From positions 1-64,000 of the forward strand of contig CAVZTX010000006.1 in NCBI GenBank assembly GCA_963778375.1: a stretch of 64,000 nt of DNA, written 5' to 3'. This document shows, one piece after another, positions 1 to 9,040 of this stretch. A model generated the notes under the pieces. The model ran no database searches. It worked only from the letters and a program-made list of their open reading frames with translations, and was not told where the DNA came from. This DNA is from CAVZTX01 sp963778375. GTDB lineage: Bacteria > Chloroflexota > Ktedonobacteria > Ktedonobacterales > Ktedonobacteraceae. How positions within the stretch are numbered: the stretch's first letter is position 1; each line of letters opens with the position of its first letter. Position numbers and translations under genes: made by a program.

Positions 1-48
1 GGACCCTACTCGTAATTGGGAGGTGTGCAATCAGAGGCGGTGATTCCA

Positions 49-1989
49 ATGATTTTTTTAAGTACTCTACTACGTAAAAGCATTTATGATATCGAGGGGA
101 AGCGACTAGGCACTTTACGTGATATATGTGTGTCGCTTAATGAAACGTTTCCGGCTGTGACTGCGATACTAGTGCACTCTTCCTCTGGCAATGGCGCTAT
201 GATTATTCCCTGGTCGCAGGTACATAGTATTGAGGAGGAGCAGGTACATTTGACGGTGAAGCAACAGCGAGTAGCTTCCTATACACTTCAACCCGATGAA
301 CTACTGCTGAGTCGCGATATCCTGGATAAGCAAATTGTGGATACGCAAGGGTTTCGCGTGGTTAAAGTTAATGATCTGAAATTGGCACAAATCAAGGGGA
401 CGGCGCGGCTGATCGGTGCCGATATTAGCTTTAGAGGATTGCTGCGACGTCTGGGTATACTCGCACCGGTCGAGGTACTCGGTCGGGCGTTGCCAATGCG
501 TCTTTCCGAGCGAATCATTACTTGGAATTATGTAGAGCCGATCCAGGTTGTCAAGGTTGGGACCGGGCAATTGACACCAGCGTTCGCGGGTGCCGGTGTA
601 GGGGCTGGCGGTACTATACCGCAAGTACAACTTAACGTCAGTCACACCAAGCTGGCTGATCTACATCCCGCGGATATCGCGGATATCCTGGAGCAACTGG
701 ACCTTGAAGAGGCGGGAGCTGTCCTCGGTCGATTGGATACCGAGACAGCAGCCGATACATTGAACGAGATTGAGACTTCACGGCAATATGAGCTATTGAG
801 CGAACTTGATCCTGAACGTGCCTCTGATTTGCTGGAGATGATGCCACCTGACGATGCTGCTGATATTCTGGCGGATATTCCGCAGGACAAGGCCGAGCGG
901 TTACTGAACCTTATGCCTGCCAATGAGTCTCAGCCAATTCGTGAGCTACTGCGATATGGTGCGGAGACCGCAGGCGGCATTATGACAACCGAGGTGCTTT
1001 CGCTCTCGCAGAACCTCAGCGTTGAAGAGGCACTGGCTTACCTGCGCCAGCACTCCGCGCACTTAGAGATGATTTATTATCTCTATATTGTTGATGATCA
1101 GCAGCACCTGGTTGGGGTTGTTTCGCTGCGAGAACTTGTGGTGGCCGAACAGGGAACCGTGTTGAGAGACTTGATGGATCGTGATGTGATCAAGGTAACT
1201 ACCGATACCGATCAGGAAGAGGTTGCACGCGTTATTGCCAAGTATGATCTGCTAGGCGTTCCGGTCGTGGATGAGAATAACCGCCTGGTAGGGCTGATAA
1301 CTGTGGATGATGTAATCGATGTGCTGCATGAAGAGCAGGCAGAGGATTTTTCTGAAATTGCCGGGGCTAGTGTTGAGGAATTTGAGGAGGAGGAGCATTT
1401 TTCGCTGCGTGCAGCCATGAGCCGGGCAATCTGGCTGGGGGTGAATATTGTAGCGGGCTTTCTACTGGCACTCATTCTCTATCAGATGCTTGGGTCGGTG
1501 CTCACCATAAATGCTGCCCATGTTTCGACTTCGGGTTTCATGGCCGGGTTACGTTCTCCTGTTGCACTGGGTGGCATTGTCTGCTTGCTGCCAATGCTAT
1601 TGCTTACGAGTGGTAATGTGGGTTCACAGGCGCTGGGCGTGGCCGGATGGCAACTTCGTTCCAGTGGAGGTACCGATTTCTGGCGTGGCATTTTCCGCGA
1701 ACTGCGACTGGGTACGATTGGGGGCGTACTTGCAACGGTGGGGATAGGTTTGCTAACCTGGGCGATCTTTCATTCGTTGTCCCTGGCATTGGCTATCGGC
1801 TTGAGCACTGGCTTTACACTACTGGTTGCGGCTATATGTGGCCTGGTTTTCCCAACGTTGCTGCAGCGCTTACGTCTACGCGGTAGCCTGATCAGCTCAC
1901 CGTTGATTGGTCCGATTATTGCGGTGATTAGTTTGAGCTTTTTTCTGGTGGTGGCATTGTGGTTGATTGATGTGATCCATGTGAGATGA
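49..1989 (+). CDS. mgtE: MgtE-family magnesium transporter
   Basis: Inner-membrane Mg2+ (possibly Co2+) channel/transporter, 646 aa. An N-terminal PRC-barrel-like segment (about residues 1-90) precedes the MgtE_N helical domain (about 195-300, repeated acidic units such as HPADIADILEQLD). A CBS pair follows, opened by AGGIMTTE, and then five hydrophobic segments with the signature LTSGNVGSQALGV in the pore region. In the family the cytosolic N and CBS domains bind Mg2+ and close the pore when Mg2+ is plentiful. The PRC-barrel front end is an addition to the classic ~450 aa MgtE. I chose ATG 49 because AGAGGCGG lies 8 nt upstream; a TTG at 16 is possible. It converges on the minus-strand gene at 1991 with one base between the stops. 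Confidence 0.93.
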   Translation: MIFLSTLLRKSIYDIEGKRLGTLRDICVSLNETFPAVTAILVHSSSGNGAMIIPWSQVHSIEEEQVHLTVKQQRVASYTLQPDELLLSRDILDKQIVDTQGFRVVKVNDLKLAQIKGTARLIGADISFRGLLRRLGILAPVEVLGRALPMRLSERIITWNYVEPIQVVKVGTGQLTPAFAGAGVGAGGTIPQVQLNVSHTKLADLHPADIADILEQLDLEEAGAVLGRLDTETAADTLNEIETSRQYELLSELDPERASDLLEMMPPDDAADILADIPQDKAERLLNLMPANESQPIRELLRYGAETAGGIMTTEVLSLSQNLSVEEALAYLRQHSAHLEMIYYLYIVDDQQHLVGVVSLRELVVAEQGTVLRDLMDRDVIKVTTDTDQEEVARVIAKYDLLGVPVVDENNRLVGLITVDDVIDVLHEEQAEDFSEIAGASVEEFEEEEHFSLRAAMSRAIWLGVNIVAGFLLALILYQMLGSVLTINAAHVSTSGFMAGLRSPVALGGIVCLLPMLLLTSGNVGSQALGVAGWQLRSSGGTDFWRGIFRELRLGTIGGVLATVGIGLLTWAIFHSLSLALAIGLSTGFTLLVAAICGLVFPTLLQRLRLRGSLISSPLIGPIIAVISLSFFLVVALWLIDVIHVR

Positions 1990-1990
1990 T

Positions 1991-2428
1991 CTACATCAAT
2001 TGGGATACATCGATTTCTGGTGGGAAGTTCATGGTGTCCATATCGCCGGACCAGAAGAGCTGTTTCATCATTTCAGCAACGGCGTAGAGAAGGTGTTGTA
2101 GGGAGGCTTCACGTGTGTGTTCAAAGGCGGGACTTCCGGTGTAGTTTGCTACGCCTGCAAACCAATTGTTGATAGGCATGCGTTCACTGAGTCGAACGAG
2201 GTACATTTCCATTTTCAGAGTGCCATGTTCGATGGGTACCATGATGCGGAGTTGCGGTAGATGGTCGATGATGTCCAGGCGGTAGGAGACGCCGTAGTGG
2301 TCTCGTGATGCTTGAAAGATGGAGACTTCTGGGATGGCGTTTTCGTGATGATAGTCCTCGTGTTCTGGACGTTCCATTTCTACTCCTAAATCTGCCAGGA
2401 AGTTTTCAAGTTGATCGTTGATGTTCAT
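1991..2428 (-). CDS. hypothetical protein, 145 aa
   Basis: Not recognised with confidence. A small soluble acidic protein with no signal peptide or membrane segment. It contains MNINDQLENFLADLGVEM at the start and alternating strand/helix-like segments; the overall look (short alpha/beta protein ending in a helix and an acidic tail) recalls YbjN-like or secretion-chaperone-like folds, which is inference only. The ATG at 2428 has GAGG 9 nt upstream. It converges tail to tail with mgtE and has no obvious operon partner. Confidence 0.7.
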   Translation of the reverse strand: MNINDQLENFLADLGVEMERPEHEDYHHENAIPEVSIFQASRDHYGVSYRLDIIDHLPQLRIMVPIEHGTLKMEMYLVRLSERMPINNWFAGVANYTGSPAFEHTREASLQHLLYAVAEMMKQLFWSGDMDTMNFPPEIDVSQLM

Positions 2429-2584
2429 TTGTGTTTCCTCTATTTTTGAAAAGGACGAAAGATTGCCCGCAAGGGACTCCTAACCGCTTCCCCTCATCCC
2501 CTGCCTCTACACTTGTGGGTTGCGCCTTTACTATGATGCCGCTTATCACGCTATTCTCATGGGGTAGTAAGAAAGCGGAAAAAT

Positions 2585-2612
2585 AGCGCAGCGAAGCGGA
2601 GCGTATTGTAAT
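2585..2612 (+). repeat. Short GC-rich repeat, family C copy 1
   Basis: Contains GCGAAGCGGAGCGTATT, shared with copies at 20131 and 20411 (consensus CAGCGAAGCGC-GCGGAGCGTATTTCAAT). It lies in the 220 bp leader before the cNMP-binding/patatin gene. Function unknown. Confidence 0.55.
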
Positions 2613-2651
2613 TCACTGGACAAGGCCAGCAATTGTCGATACAATCAAAAT

Positions 2652-3596
2652 ATGCAGAACTTAGAACCACAAAAATTGGTAGAGGCAAGTCCAGTGTTTC
2701 GCGGCTTGCAGCCAGAGGAAGTTGCGGCTATTACTGAGCGGCTCCAACCTGCGCATTTTAAGCGTGGGGTACGCATTATGGAGCGGGGTGTCTGGCATGG
2801 TCAGTTACATATAATTGCTGATGGGCAAGTGAGTGTCTTGTTGCAAGAGGGTACTGATGATGTCAATGGGACAATGGGAGCAGGGAATACAAGCGAGAGG
2901 GGTTTGAAGGGCGCAAAGGATATAAGGAATATGGGCGGGAAGGGCGCAATTAATCGCACTTCTACATCGGTTGCGCAATTGGGACCGGGGGAGTGCTTTG
3001 GGGAGATGTCGCTGATTACAGGCGAGTTGCCCACTGCTACGATACGGGCTGAGCAGGATACAATGCTCTGGTCACTGCCCCAGGCGGATTTTCTGGCACT
3101 GATGGGGAGTTGTCCTACGCTGCTACAAAATATCAATGCTATTTTGTCGCGACGATTGGCACGCACTAACCAGCAAATTCTGGCGGATTCTACCGCCGAG
3201 TGGGTCTGGCTTGCTCTTGTTGATGAAAGGGGAGCTTCGCCGGTAGAGCGGTCATTGACTGTGCATATTGCAGATGCGCTAGCAGCGCGCACCTTCAAGC
3301 GGGTACTGATGCTTGAGTTTTGTGGACAGGATGAGGCTTTGGGACCGCACTTTGCAAGATATACAGGGCAGATGCGTCCTGATCTGGTAGCATGCACGCG
3401 GGATTCTAACAAGCTGCAAGCGCATAGAGCACCTACTGTCTCATCCGAGGGTGAGCAGTACGCGGCATTTGCAGATAGGGTGTCCGCAAGTGACGAGGCA
3501 CCGACAGAAGACAGGGCGTCCGAGGCACCCAGGGCACCCGAGGACCAGGGCACCCGCAAGGGGTGCCCCTACCATATACGAGGCAACAGCCAGTAG
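2652..3596 (+). CDS. Cyclic nucleotide-binding domain protein (N-terminal part of a frame-broken cNMP-patatin protein)
   Basis: Residues about 10-165 form a cNMP-binding (CAP_ED) domain: FRGLQPEEVAAITERLQ, the GECFGEMSLITGELPTATI phosphate-binding cassette, and a C-terminal helix. A Gly/Asn-rich insertion of about 30 aa splits the beta-roll. The protein continues into an alpha/beta stretch like the P-loop-like linker of bacterial NTE-type patatin proteins, then a low-complexity linker, and stops at 3596. The patatin domain resumes in the next frame, so this is most likely the front of a single ~770 aa protein. The frame is lost inside a repeat-rich linker (3476-3574). ATG 2652 has no strong ribosome site. 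Confidence 0.8.
   Translation: MQNLEPQKLVEASPVFRGLQPEEVAAITERLQPAHFKRGVRIMERGVWHGQLHIIADGQVSVLLQEGTDDVNGTMGAGNTSERGLKGAKDIRNMGGKGAINRTSTSVAQLGPGECFGEMSLITGELPTATIRAEQDTMLWSLPQADFLALMGSCPTLLQNINAILSRRLARTNQQILADSTAEWVWLALVDERGASPVERSLTVHIADALAARTFKRVLMLEFCGQDEALGPHFARYTGQMRPDLVACTRDSNKLQAHRAPTVSSEGEQYAAFADRVSASDEAPTEDRASEAPRAPEDQGTRKGCPYHIRGNSQ
3547..3572 (+). repeat. Short hairpin repeat, family A, inside the cNMP-patatin gene
   Basis: GGGCACCCGCAAGGGGTGCC followed by CCTAC. An identical 26-base element sits inside the crotonase-like gene at 32097. Just upstream are decayed tandem half-copies (CAGGGCGTCCGAGGCACC, CAGGGCACCCGAGGAC). The frame of the host gene changes here. Confidence 0.75.
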
Positions 3597-4962
3597 ACGC
3601 GAGGCATTAGACGTGTATGCGGCATTCGCGGCGTTGGCGGGGAATTCGGAGCAGGTGGGTGAGTTGGATAGTGGGATATTGGCATCACTGGTTGATCTTG
3701 CGGCTTGCTATGATTACCTTTTGCTTGTGACAACGCCTGCTACTCCGGCTGGATTGGTACATGCGATTGCTGAGAGGTCTACGAGGGCGATTATTCTCGT
3801 TTCAGCAAATGGGGAGGAAGCTGGTAGAGGCAGATTGATCGCACCGATGGCTGATATATCAGCTGGTTTACATTCGCTGTCATCTTCGGTTTTCGTGACG
3901 CATGTGCCAGAACGTCCAACGATTGGTGTGCAGGATGGGTATAGCACCGAGTTGGGCTATAAGGTTGCCCATCTTCTTCCTGCCGATGAGCCTTTACTTG
4001 AACGGTGTTGGAAAGAGCAGGTGACGCTGCGGCAGTTGGCTGTGAGGAACACAATTAGGGTGGATGCATTGCGTCAATCCTCGATTGATTGGCCAGATTT
4101 GACGAAGGCTGTGGATTTTGTGGCGCGGCATATTGCACGTCAGACGGTGGGGATTGCTTTTGGCGGTGGGGGCGCACGTGGCTTTGCTCATCTGGGTGTG
4201 CTGGAACAATTGCTTGATCATGGTATCCCGATTGATTATATTGCGGCTTGTAGCAGTGGCATCATTACTCCTGGTATGTATTTGATGGGCAAGACATTTG
4301 CCGAGAGCGAAGAGATTTTTCTGAATATTCAACGTCATATTGTGCAGTGGAGATTTCCTCGTACTTCTATTTTCTCCAATAAGGGATTGAAGCGCATGCT
4401 GCAAGAGATATGCGGAGCGACGCGCTTCGAGGATTTGACGACGCCTTTTGCGATGGTAGCAATTGATCTGACGACACGGGCAGGAGTGGTGCTGGATCGT
4501 GGACCAGTCTGGCAGGCGGGGCTGGCAAGCGTTGCGCTTCCGGGTATTTTCCCCCCGGTGATAGTTGGTGAACATATCTTGATGGATGCGGGGATGCATG
4601 ACCCGGTGCCAATTCGGCTGGTGCGGCGCATGGGGGCTGATATTCTGCTTGCATCAGAGCTGGGAGGGCAGGAGCCTCCTTCGCTTGAGAGCGCAACGGC
4701 GTGGCTGGAGGAGGCTGGAGAGGATCACTCGAGGCAACGGCGTTCGCCGCATATCATTGACTTGCTGCTGCGCACCTATGATCTGACAATGGCGACGATT
4801 GGGATGCATAGTATTCGCGAGGCAGATGTTGTTATTCGCCCTAAGCTTCACCGTGTCTCATTGCGCCAATTTTCTGAAGGACGTAAGTTTGTGGCAGCCG
4901 GGCGTGAGGCGGTTGAGCAGGCGCTACCAATATTGCGGCAGTATTTGCCGTGGGTGAGGTAG
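3571..4962 (+). CDS. Patatin-like phospholipase domain (C-terminal part of the cNMP-patatin protein)
   Basis: Serine lipid acyl hydrolase of the NTE/patatin class. Seen in order: a Rossmann-like linker; the oxyanion loop FGGGGARGFAHLGVL at about 4156; a nucleophile elbow written ACSSG, where the usual GxSxG has Ala in the first position; and the catalytic Asp in MDAGMHDPVP at about 4580. This frame is open from 3451, but residues before about 3570 are repeat-derived, so true coding in it starts near 3571. No start codon with a ribosome site is visible, which supports a frame break in one gene instead of two genes. The likely role is membrane phospholipid turnover gated by a cyclic nucleotide. 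Confidence 0.85.
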   Translation, partial: TIYEATASRREALDVYAAFAALAGNSEQVGELDSGILASLVDLAACYDYLLLVTTPATPAGLVHAIAERSTRAIILVSANGEEAGRGRLIAPMADISAGLHSLSSSVFVTHVPERPTIGVQDGYSTELGYKVAHLLPADEPLLERCWKEQVTLRQLAVRNTIRVDALRQSSIDWPDLTKAVDFVARHIARQTVGIAFGGGGARGFAHLGVLEQLLDHGIPIDYIAACSSGIITPGMYLMGKTFAESEEIFLNIQRHIVQWRFPRTSIFSNKGLKRMLQEICGATRFEDLTTPFAMVAIDLTTRAGVVLDRGPVWQAGLASVALPGIFPPVIVGEHILMDAGMHDPVPIRLVRRMGADILLASELGGQEPPSLESATAWLEEAGEDHSRQRRSPHIIDLLLRTYDLTMATIGMHSIREADVVIRPKLHRVSLRQFSEGRKFVAAGREAVEQALPILRQYLPWVR

Positions 4963-5041
4963 ATGTTACCCTCCTGACCGTTTGACCTTGTAACCCATCC
5001 CGGAAATCCATGAGATCCAGTACCGATGAGAGGAAGACCAT

Positions 5042-5401
5042 ATGCAGCAAGACCGGCTTGTGTATTCAACCGATGGTGGGCGCGTGACAACGTGCCCCAC
5101 CTGCGGATTGCCATATAAAAAATGTCGATGTTCTCAACCGACACAACCGACTCGGAAAAGCGATGGCATTGTGCGGGTGATGCGTGACCGGAAAGGGCGC
5201 GGCGGGAAAACCGTCACAGTAATCGATGGGGTAATGGGAAGTGAGGCGGAGCTGACGACGCTGGCACAACAACTCAAGAAGTTGTGCGGCTCTGGTGGCA
5301 CCATCAAGGATGGGAATATCGAAATCCAGGGAGACCATTGTGAGAAAGTGATGGCGAAATTGACCGAGATGGGATATAGGGTGAAACGTGCTGGTGGGTA
5401 G
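5042..5401 (+). CDS. SUI1/YciH-type translation initiation factor (eIF1-like)
   Basis: 119 aa. An N-terminal zinc-binding-like pair, CPTCGLPYKKCRC (residues about 19-31), precedes the SUI1 domain: basic loop MRDRKGRGGKTVTVIDG, then LTTLAQQLKKLCGSGGT, then GNIEIQGDHCEKVMAKLTEM. The length and the GGT-IEIQGD motif match bacterial YciH/SUI1 proteins, which bind the small ribosomal subunit and affect start selection. ATG 5042 is preceded by GAGAGGAAG at good spacing. It stands alone between the patatin gene and a small orphan reading frame. Confidence 0.92.
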   Translation: MQQDRLVYSTDGGRVTTCPTCGLPYKKCRCSQPTQPTRKSDGIVRVMRDRKGRGGKTVTVIDGVMGSEAELTTLAQQLKKLCGSGGTIKDGNIEIQGDHCEKVMAKLTEMGYRVKRAGG

Positions 5402-5441
5402 GAGTTGTCACAAGAGGTATATCTAACGCTCTGGCAAAGCA

Positions 5442-5666
5442 TTGTTCTACACAGCATCTTACTCACATTCCCAGAACAAGGTATGGCAAGGTCGGATTAC
5501 AAGACCCCACTTCAAGAAGAAGATCACCCTTTATGTACCGGAAGCAGTCATAGAACAGATGAAACAATCAGCAAATAAACACTATCACTCATTCGATGAC
5601 GAGGTGATTTTCGGCTTGGAAGCTTGGCTTACCTACTTCTGGAAAAATGCAAATACGCCCAAATAA
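5442..5666 (+). CDS. Small RHH-like protein (uncertain)
   Basis: 74 aa open frame with a TTG start and no good ribosome site. The stretch KKKITLYVPEAVIEQMKQSA followed by YHSFDDEVIFGLEAWL resembles the beta strand plus two helices of ribbon-helix-helix antitoxins. The first 25 residues look non-coding, so the gene may be a 5'-truncated remnant or start at an unusual codon near 5500. No toxin partner lies beside it. Confidence 0.4.
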   Translation: MFYTASYSHSQNKVWQGRITRPHFKKKITLYVPEAVIEQMKQSANKHYHSFDDEVIFGLEAWLTYFWKNANTPK

Positions 5667-6375
5667 TGCTCCTACCTAGGTCAGAAACCATAAATTGTAC
5701 GAAGTGCAACTTTTATCTTCAAGCGTAATTATCTTCACCTCGAAGGCGGTTTTACAATACCATACCGATTTTGGCTCTCCCGCAGAAACTGCACTCAGCA
5801 GTTGCAATCGTCCGACGATCATCAAGAAAGAGGTCCAGTAAGAATAAATCCTCCGTGTATGAGTGCGGAGACGTGTAGTTTCTCAGAGAGAGTGAAGATC
5901 GGTTTCACTCCCTCAATATTGCTGAGCATAGAAAATGCGAATGAGCCGAATTTACCGTAGCGTAAACACTTTCATGCTTGATAAAACGTCATTCAGCACA
6001 AAGGTATCTACTGAGCCGTGACACAAGGCCTATAAAAACAGCATTGTATCATCGGACAGTCATTTTCTCAGATGCTCAATCAGAGGTATATAGACCTCCC
6101 ATGAACATCGTCGATATTGCCAGCGAAGGGTAAGTTGCCAGAACAAGGCCCTTACGCTCAGCATTTGCTCATCCTTCTCCTGATATCGTTTAATAGCATA
6201 AGGAAGAAGACTTATTGCAACCCAGAACCAAATCATGTGCATCGTTCTACTCCTGTGAAAACGATGATGCATCATCTTTGTCAGTATCTTGATCGATCGT
6301 TCTTAGCATAACAGGGGGGATGCGGAATAGACTTCCGCATCGAATTATCTTGTTGCAAGAAGGGGAAGTGTGGAA
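5667..6375. other. Intergenic stretch before the NB-ARC gene
   Basis: About 700 bases, AT-richer than the flanks. It holds the left 59-bp inverted repeat (5755-5813). Two open frames of 64-71 codons at 6060-6311 on opposite strands have no ribosome sites or recognisable motifs, and I do not call them genes. No tRNA, array or clear terminator seen. Confidence 0.6.
5755..5813 (+). repeat. Left arm of a 59-bp inverted repeat flanking the NB-ARC gene
   Basis: Matches the reverse complement of 8667-8725 at 56 of 59 positions by eye. Core CCATACCGATTTTGG, then CTCCCGCAGAAACTG, then CTCAGCAGTTGCAATCGTCC. Confidence 0.85.
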
Positions 6376-6894
6376 ATGAGCACATCAACAGACCTTTTTT
6401 TCGGCGAACTGTTGCGCCGATTTCGTACACATAAGGGATTAAGTCAGAAGCAATTAGCCGAGAAGATCGGAGCTAGTCGCGAAGCAGTCAGCTTGTGGGA
6501 GCGAGGAAACTATAAGCCTGAGGTAGATACGATCCTTTATGAACTCGTGCGCGTTCTGGGCCTCACTGAGCAAGAGCAACATCAATTGTTCGAGGCATAC
6601 ACGATAACAGCTCTGACAACATCCTTTCATAATCCTCCTATAGAACGTAACCCCTATTTCACTGGCCGCAAGCCTGAACTAGCGAGCCTTCATAAGCTTC
6701 TCATGGCAGGGAAACAGGTAGCATTGACCCAGGCAATTAGTGGATTGGGAGGGATTGGCAAAACGCAATTGGCTCTGGAATATGCTTACCACTATCAGAA
6801 AAGCTATCATGATATCTTCTGGGCTGTTGCTGAAACCTATAAAATCATTGATGGCATCTTATATCCGACTAGCAGCTATTCTGAGCTTACCTGA
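6376..6894 (+). CDS. XRE HTH + NB-ARC N-terminal part (frame-broken STAND protein)
   Basis: Front of a STAND-class ATPase. Residues 8-65 are an XRE/Cro helix-turn-helix (LLRRFRTHKGLSQKQLAEKI, SREAVSLWERGNYKPE). A short linker with NPYFTGRKPELASLHKLL then leads to the P-loop SGLGGIGKTQLALEYAYHY. Reading is good up to AVAETY at about 6840 and then becomes nonsense until the stop at 6894. Removing one A from the AAAA run at about 6843 joins it cleanly to the next frame (Y-KSLMASY). ATG 6376 has GGGGAAG 8 nt upstream; GTG 6370 is possible. Inverted repeats lie on both sides of the gene. Confidence 0.85.
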   Translation: MSTSTDLFFGELLRRFRTHKGLSQKQLAEKIGASREAVSLWERGNYKPEVDTILYELVRVLGLTEQEQHQLFEAYTITALTTSFHNPPIERNPYFTGRKPELASLHKLLMAGKQVALTQAISGLGGIGKTQLALEYAYHYQKSYHDIFWAVAETYKIIDGILYPTSSYSELT

Positions 6895-8647
6895 AAGTGA
6901 TAAGCCAGATCAGAGCAAGGTGAAGCTAGCTGTTCAACGTTGGTTGAGTAAGCATGCAGGCTGGTTGCTCATTCTGGACAACGTTGAAAGCCTGAGCCTC
7001 GTACGCCAGTTTGTTCCAATAGATCGACAAGGTGCTGTGCTTCTCACTACACGCCGACAGGTCACAGAGCCAGTAGCACAAGCTCTTGAATTGGGATCAT
7101 TGTCAGAAAACGATTGTATACTCTTTCTTTTGAAGCGTACAAAAATCCTCACCTTTGATATGTCACTTGAGGATGCGGTTGCCTGCGATATTGCTGATGC
7201 AAGAATGATCACACAGGCACTGGGAAACCTGCCTCTTGCACTTGATCAAGCAGGTGCATACATCTTAGAGACAAAGTACAGTTTGTCCGATTACCTAGAT
7301 TTGTGGAAGAAGCACCAAGCTGAACTCCTGCGACGACGGGCAGGAGGGGAAATACCTATCGACCATCCTGAATCTGTCGCCACTACTTTTACGCTCAATT
7401 TTCAACAAGTCCAACAACGGAGCGAGGTTGCAGCCGAATTACTGCGGATATGTGCCTTTCTTGCTTCTGATGGCATTGGAGAAGAGATCCTCGTCCAAGA
7501 AGCCAGTAGACTCGGACCTACCTTGCAACCCCTTGGCTCTGCTGGCTTGGTGTTGAATCAAGCGATAGAAGTCCTAAGTACCTTTTCTCTGATCCAGCGT
7601 GACCCAAAAGAGAGAACTCTGAGCATCCATCGGCTGGTGCAAGCTGTGATCAAGGATGCTATGACTCAGGATGAGCAACGCCATTGGGCAGAACTCGCCG
7701 TACAAAGCATCAATGATGCTTTTCCAAGGCGAGGAGATTATACAACATGGCCTTTATGCCAACGCTATTTGCCACATGCTCAGAGCTGTGCAGAACTGAT
7801 CAAGCAGTGGACCTTGACTTCAATGGATGCATTTCATCTGCTTGGTAAAACGGCAGATTATCTATACCAACGTGGACAATATGACGAAACGGAGCGGTTG
7901 CTTCAGCAATTACTGACGGTTCAGAAATCGATAGTAGAGCCGGATCTTTCAGATACGAACACTATAGTTATCATGAACAATATTGCAGGACTTTACCGTA
8001 TTCGGGGAAGGTTTGCAGAAGCGGAAAAACTCTATCAACTGGCGTTAGGAATGTGTGAAAATATAAAAGAGGGCGTGCCGCCGATCTTTGTATCTATTTG
8101 CAGCGGCTTAGGAGTGGTTTATGAGAAACAGAGAAAGTTTTTTGAAGCTGAACAACTGCATCGACAGGCCCTAAATATTCACCTGCAACGAGGGGAAGAA
8201 ACACTTGAAGTAGCGACTTGTCTTAATGACTTGGCAATGATTTATAAATATCAAGGAAGATTTCCAGAAGCAAAATCCTTATATTTAAGTTCTCTGGCAA
8301 TTCGCCAGAAATTACTAAAACCAAATGATCCATTCCTGGCAGAAAGCATGAATAATATCGGAGCCCTTTATCGCTCATGGAGGAAGTACTCACAGGCCGA
8401 GGGGTATTATTTACGTGCGCATCGTATCAAAGAGCATATATATGAACCTGATCACCCACGTATGGCGACGAGTTATAACAACTTGGCGATAGTATATGAG
8501 GATCAAGAAAAATATTCAGAAGCGGAATCATACTATCAGAAAGCAATAGAAATCCTTGAACGGAAATTAGGGCCTGATCACCCAAACACGAAAAGTGCGT
8601 TGGCTTCTTACCGGAACTTGTTGAGGAAGATGAATAAAAGGAATTGA
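6845..8647 (+). CDS. NB-ARC ATPase core + tetratricopeptide repeats (continuation of the STAND protein)
   Basis: Continues the protein begun at 6376 (about 755 aa in total). Seen: Walker B WLLILDNVE (about 6961-6987), the sensor-like GAVLLTTRR, the GxP/GLPLA-type motif GNLPLALDQAGAYI, and a winged-helix-like region ending in IHRLVQAVIKDAM. At least six kinesin-light-chain-type TPRs follow from about 7850 (NNIAGLYRIRGRFAEAEKLY, LNDLAMIYKYQGRFPEAKSL, YNNLAIVYEDQEKYSEAESY). Relatives act as signal-activated switches in regulation or antiphage defence. The N-terminal HTH here suggests a DNA-binding regulator. The activating ligand is unknown. Confidence 0.88.
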   Translation, partial: SLMASYIRLAAILSLPESDKPDQSKVKLAVQRWLSKHAGWLLILDNVESLSLVRQFVPIDRQGAVLLTTRRQVTEPVAQALELGSLSENDCILFLLKRTKILTFDMSLEDAVACDIADARMITQALGNLPLALDQAGAYILETKYSLSDYLDLWKKHQAELLRRRAGGEIPIDHPESVATTFTLNFQQVQQRSEVAAELLRICAFLASDGIGEEILVQEASRLGPTLQPLGSAGLVLNQAIEVLSTFSLIQRDPKERTLSIHRLVQAVIKDAMTQDEQRHWAELAVQSINDAFPRRGDYTTWPLCQRYLPHAQSCAELIKQWTLTSMDAFHLLGKTADYLYQRGQYDETERLLQQLLTVQKSIVEPDLSDTNTIVIMNNIAGLYRIRGRFAEAEKLYQLALGMCENIKEGVPPIFVSICSGLGVVYEKQRKFFEAEQLHRQALNIHLQRGEETLEVATCLNDLAMIYKYQGRFPEAKSLYLSSLAIRQKLLKPNDPFLAESMNNIGALYRSWRKYSQAEGYYLRAHRIKEHIYEPDHPRMATSYNNLAIVYEDQEKYSEAESYYQKAIEILERKLGPDHPNTKSALASYRNLLRKMNKRN

Positions 8648-9040
8648 GCTTGAGTGGAAGAACGCTGGACGATTGCAACTGCTGAGCACAGTTTCTGCGG
8701 GAGAACCAAAATCGGTATGGTATTGCGTTTTTCCCCTGTACTTGACAGCCAAACTTATAAACAAGCAAATAGTCCTGGAATAAAATATGAGCGGAAAAGA
8801 AAGCAGGTGTTATTAATGCCGACCTACAAATATTGTACGACATAAGATATATATCGGCTTTGCAATCTATTGACACATTTAGCAGAAGTAGGTTAAGATA
8901 TTGTATGAAGTGAAAGATAAGTATATAGATATTCAGCAAGGAATACACTCAAATAGTTTCGCACAGTGGTCATTTCAGGAAGTGAATAACACCTTAGAAA
9001 AATTTTGCGTGCTTTCTTTCTAAAGCAGAGGTGAATTGTT
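8648..9040. other. Intergenic stretch after the NB-ARC gene
   Basis: About 390 bases. It holds the right inverted-repeat arm (8667-8725) and then AT-rich sequence leading to the surface-protein gene. AAAGCAGAGGTG lies just before ATG 9041. A 63-codon open frame at 8654 is a by-product of the repeat. Nothing else recognised. Confidence 0.6.
8667..8725 (-). repeat. Right arm of the 59-bp inverted repeat flanking the NB-ARC gene
   Basis: Begins 19 bases after the NB-ARC stop codon and is the inverted partner of 5755-5813 (three mismatches seen). No convincing target-site duplication is visible outside the arms. Confidence 0.85.

Noticed and set aside
638..923. Open frames on the minus strand inside mgtE
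   Set aside because: Ser-rich products with no motifs; shadows of the strong MgtE coding frame.
2801..3559. 252-codon minus-strand frame inside the cNMP-binding gene
   Set aside because: The plus-strand product has clear cNMP-binding motifs; the minus-strand product is Ser/Ala-rich with none.
6060..6311. Two short opposed open frames between the left inverted repeat and the NB-ARC gene
   Set aside because: No ribosome sites, no recognisable family, and they overlap each other; transposase remnants considered but no motif found.
5755..8725. Classic insertion sequence with transposase between the 59-bp arms
   Set aside because: No DDE, tyrosine or serine recombinase motifs inside; only the NB-ARC gene, so at most a non-autonomous element.
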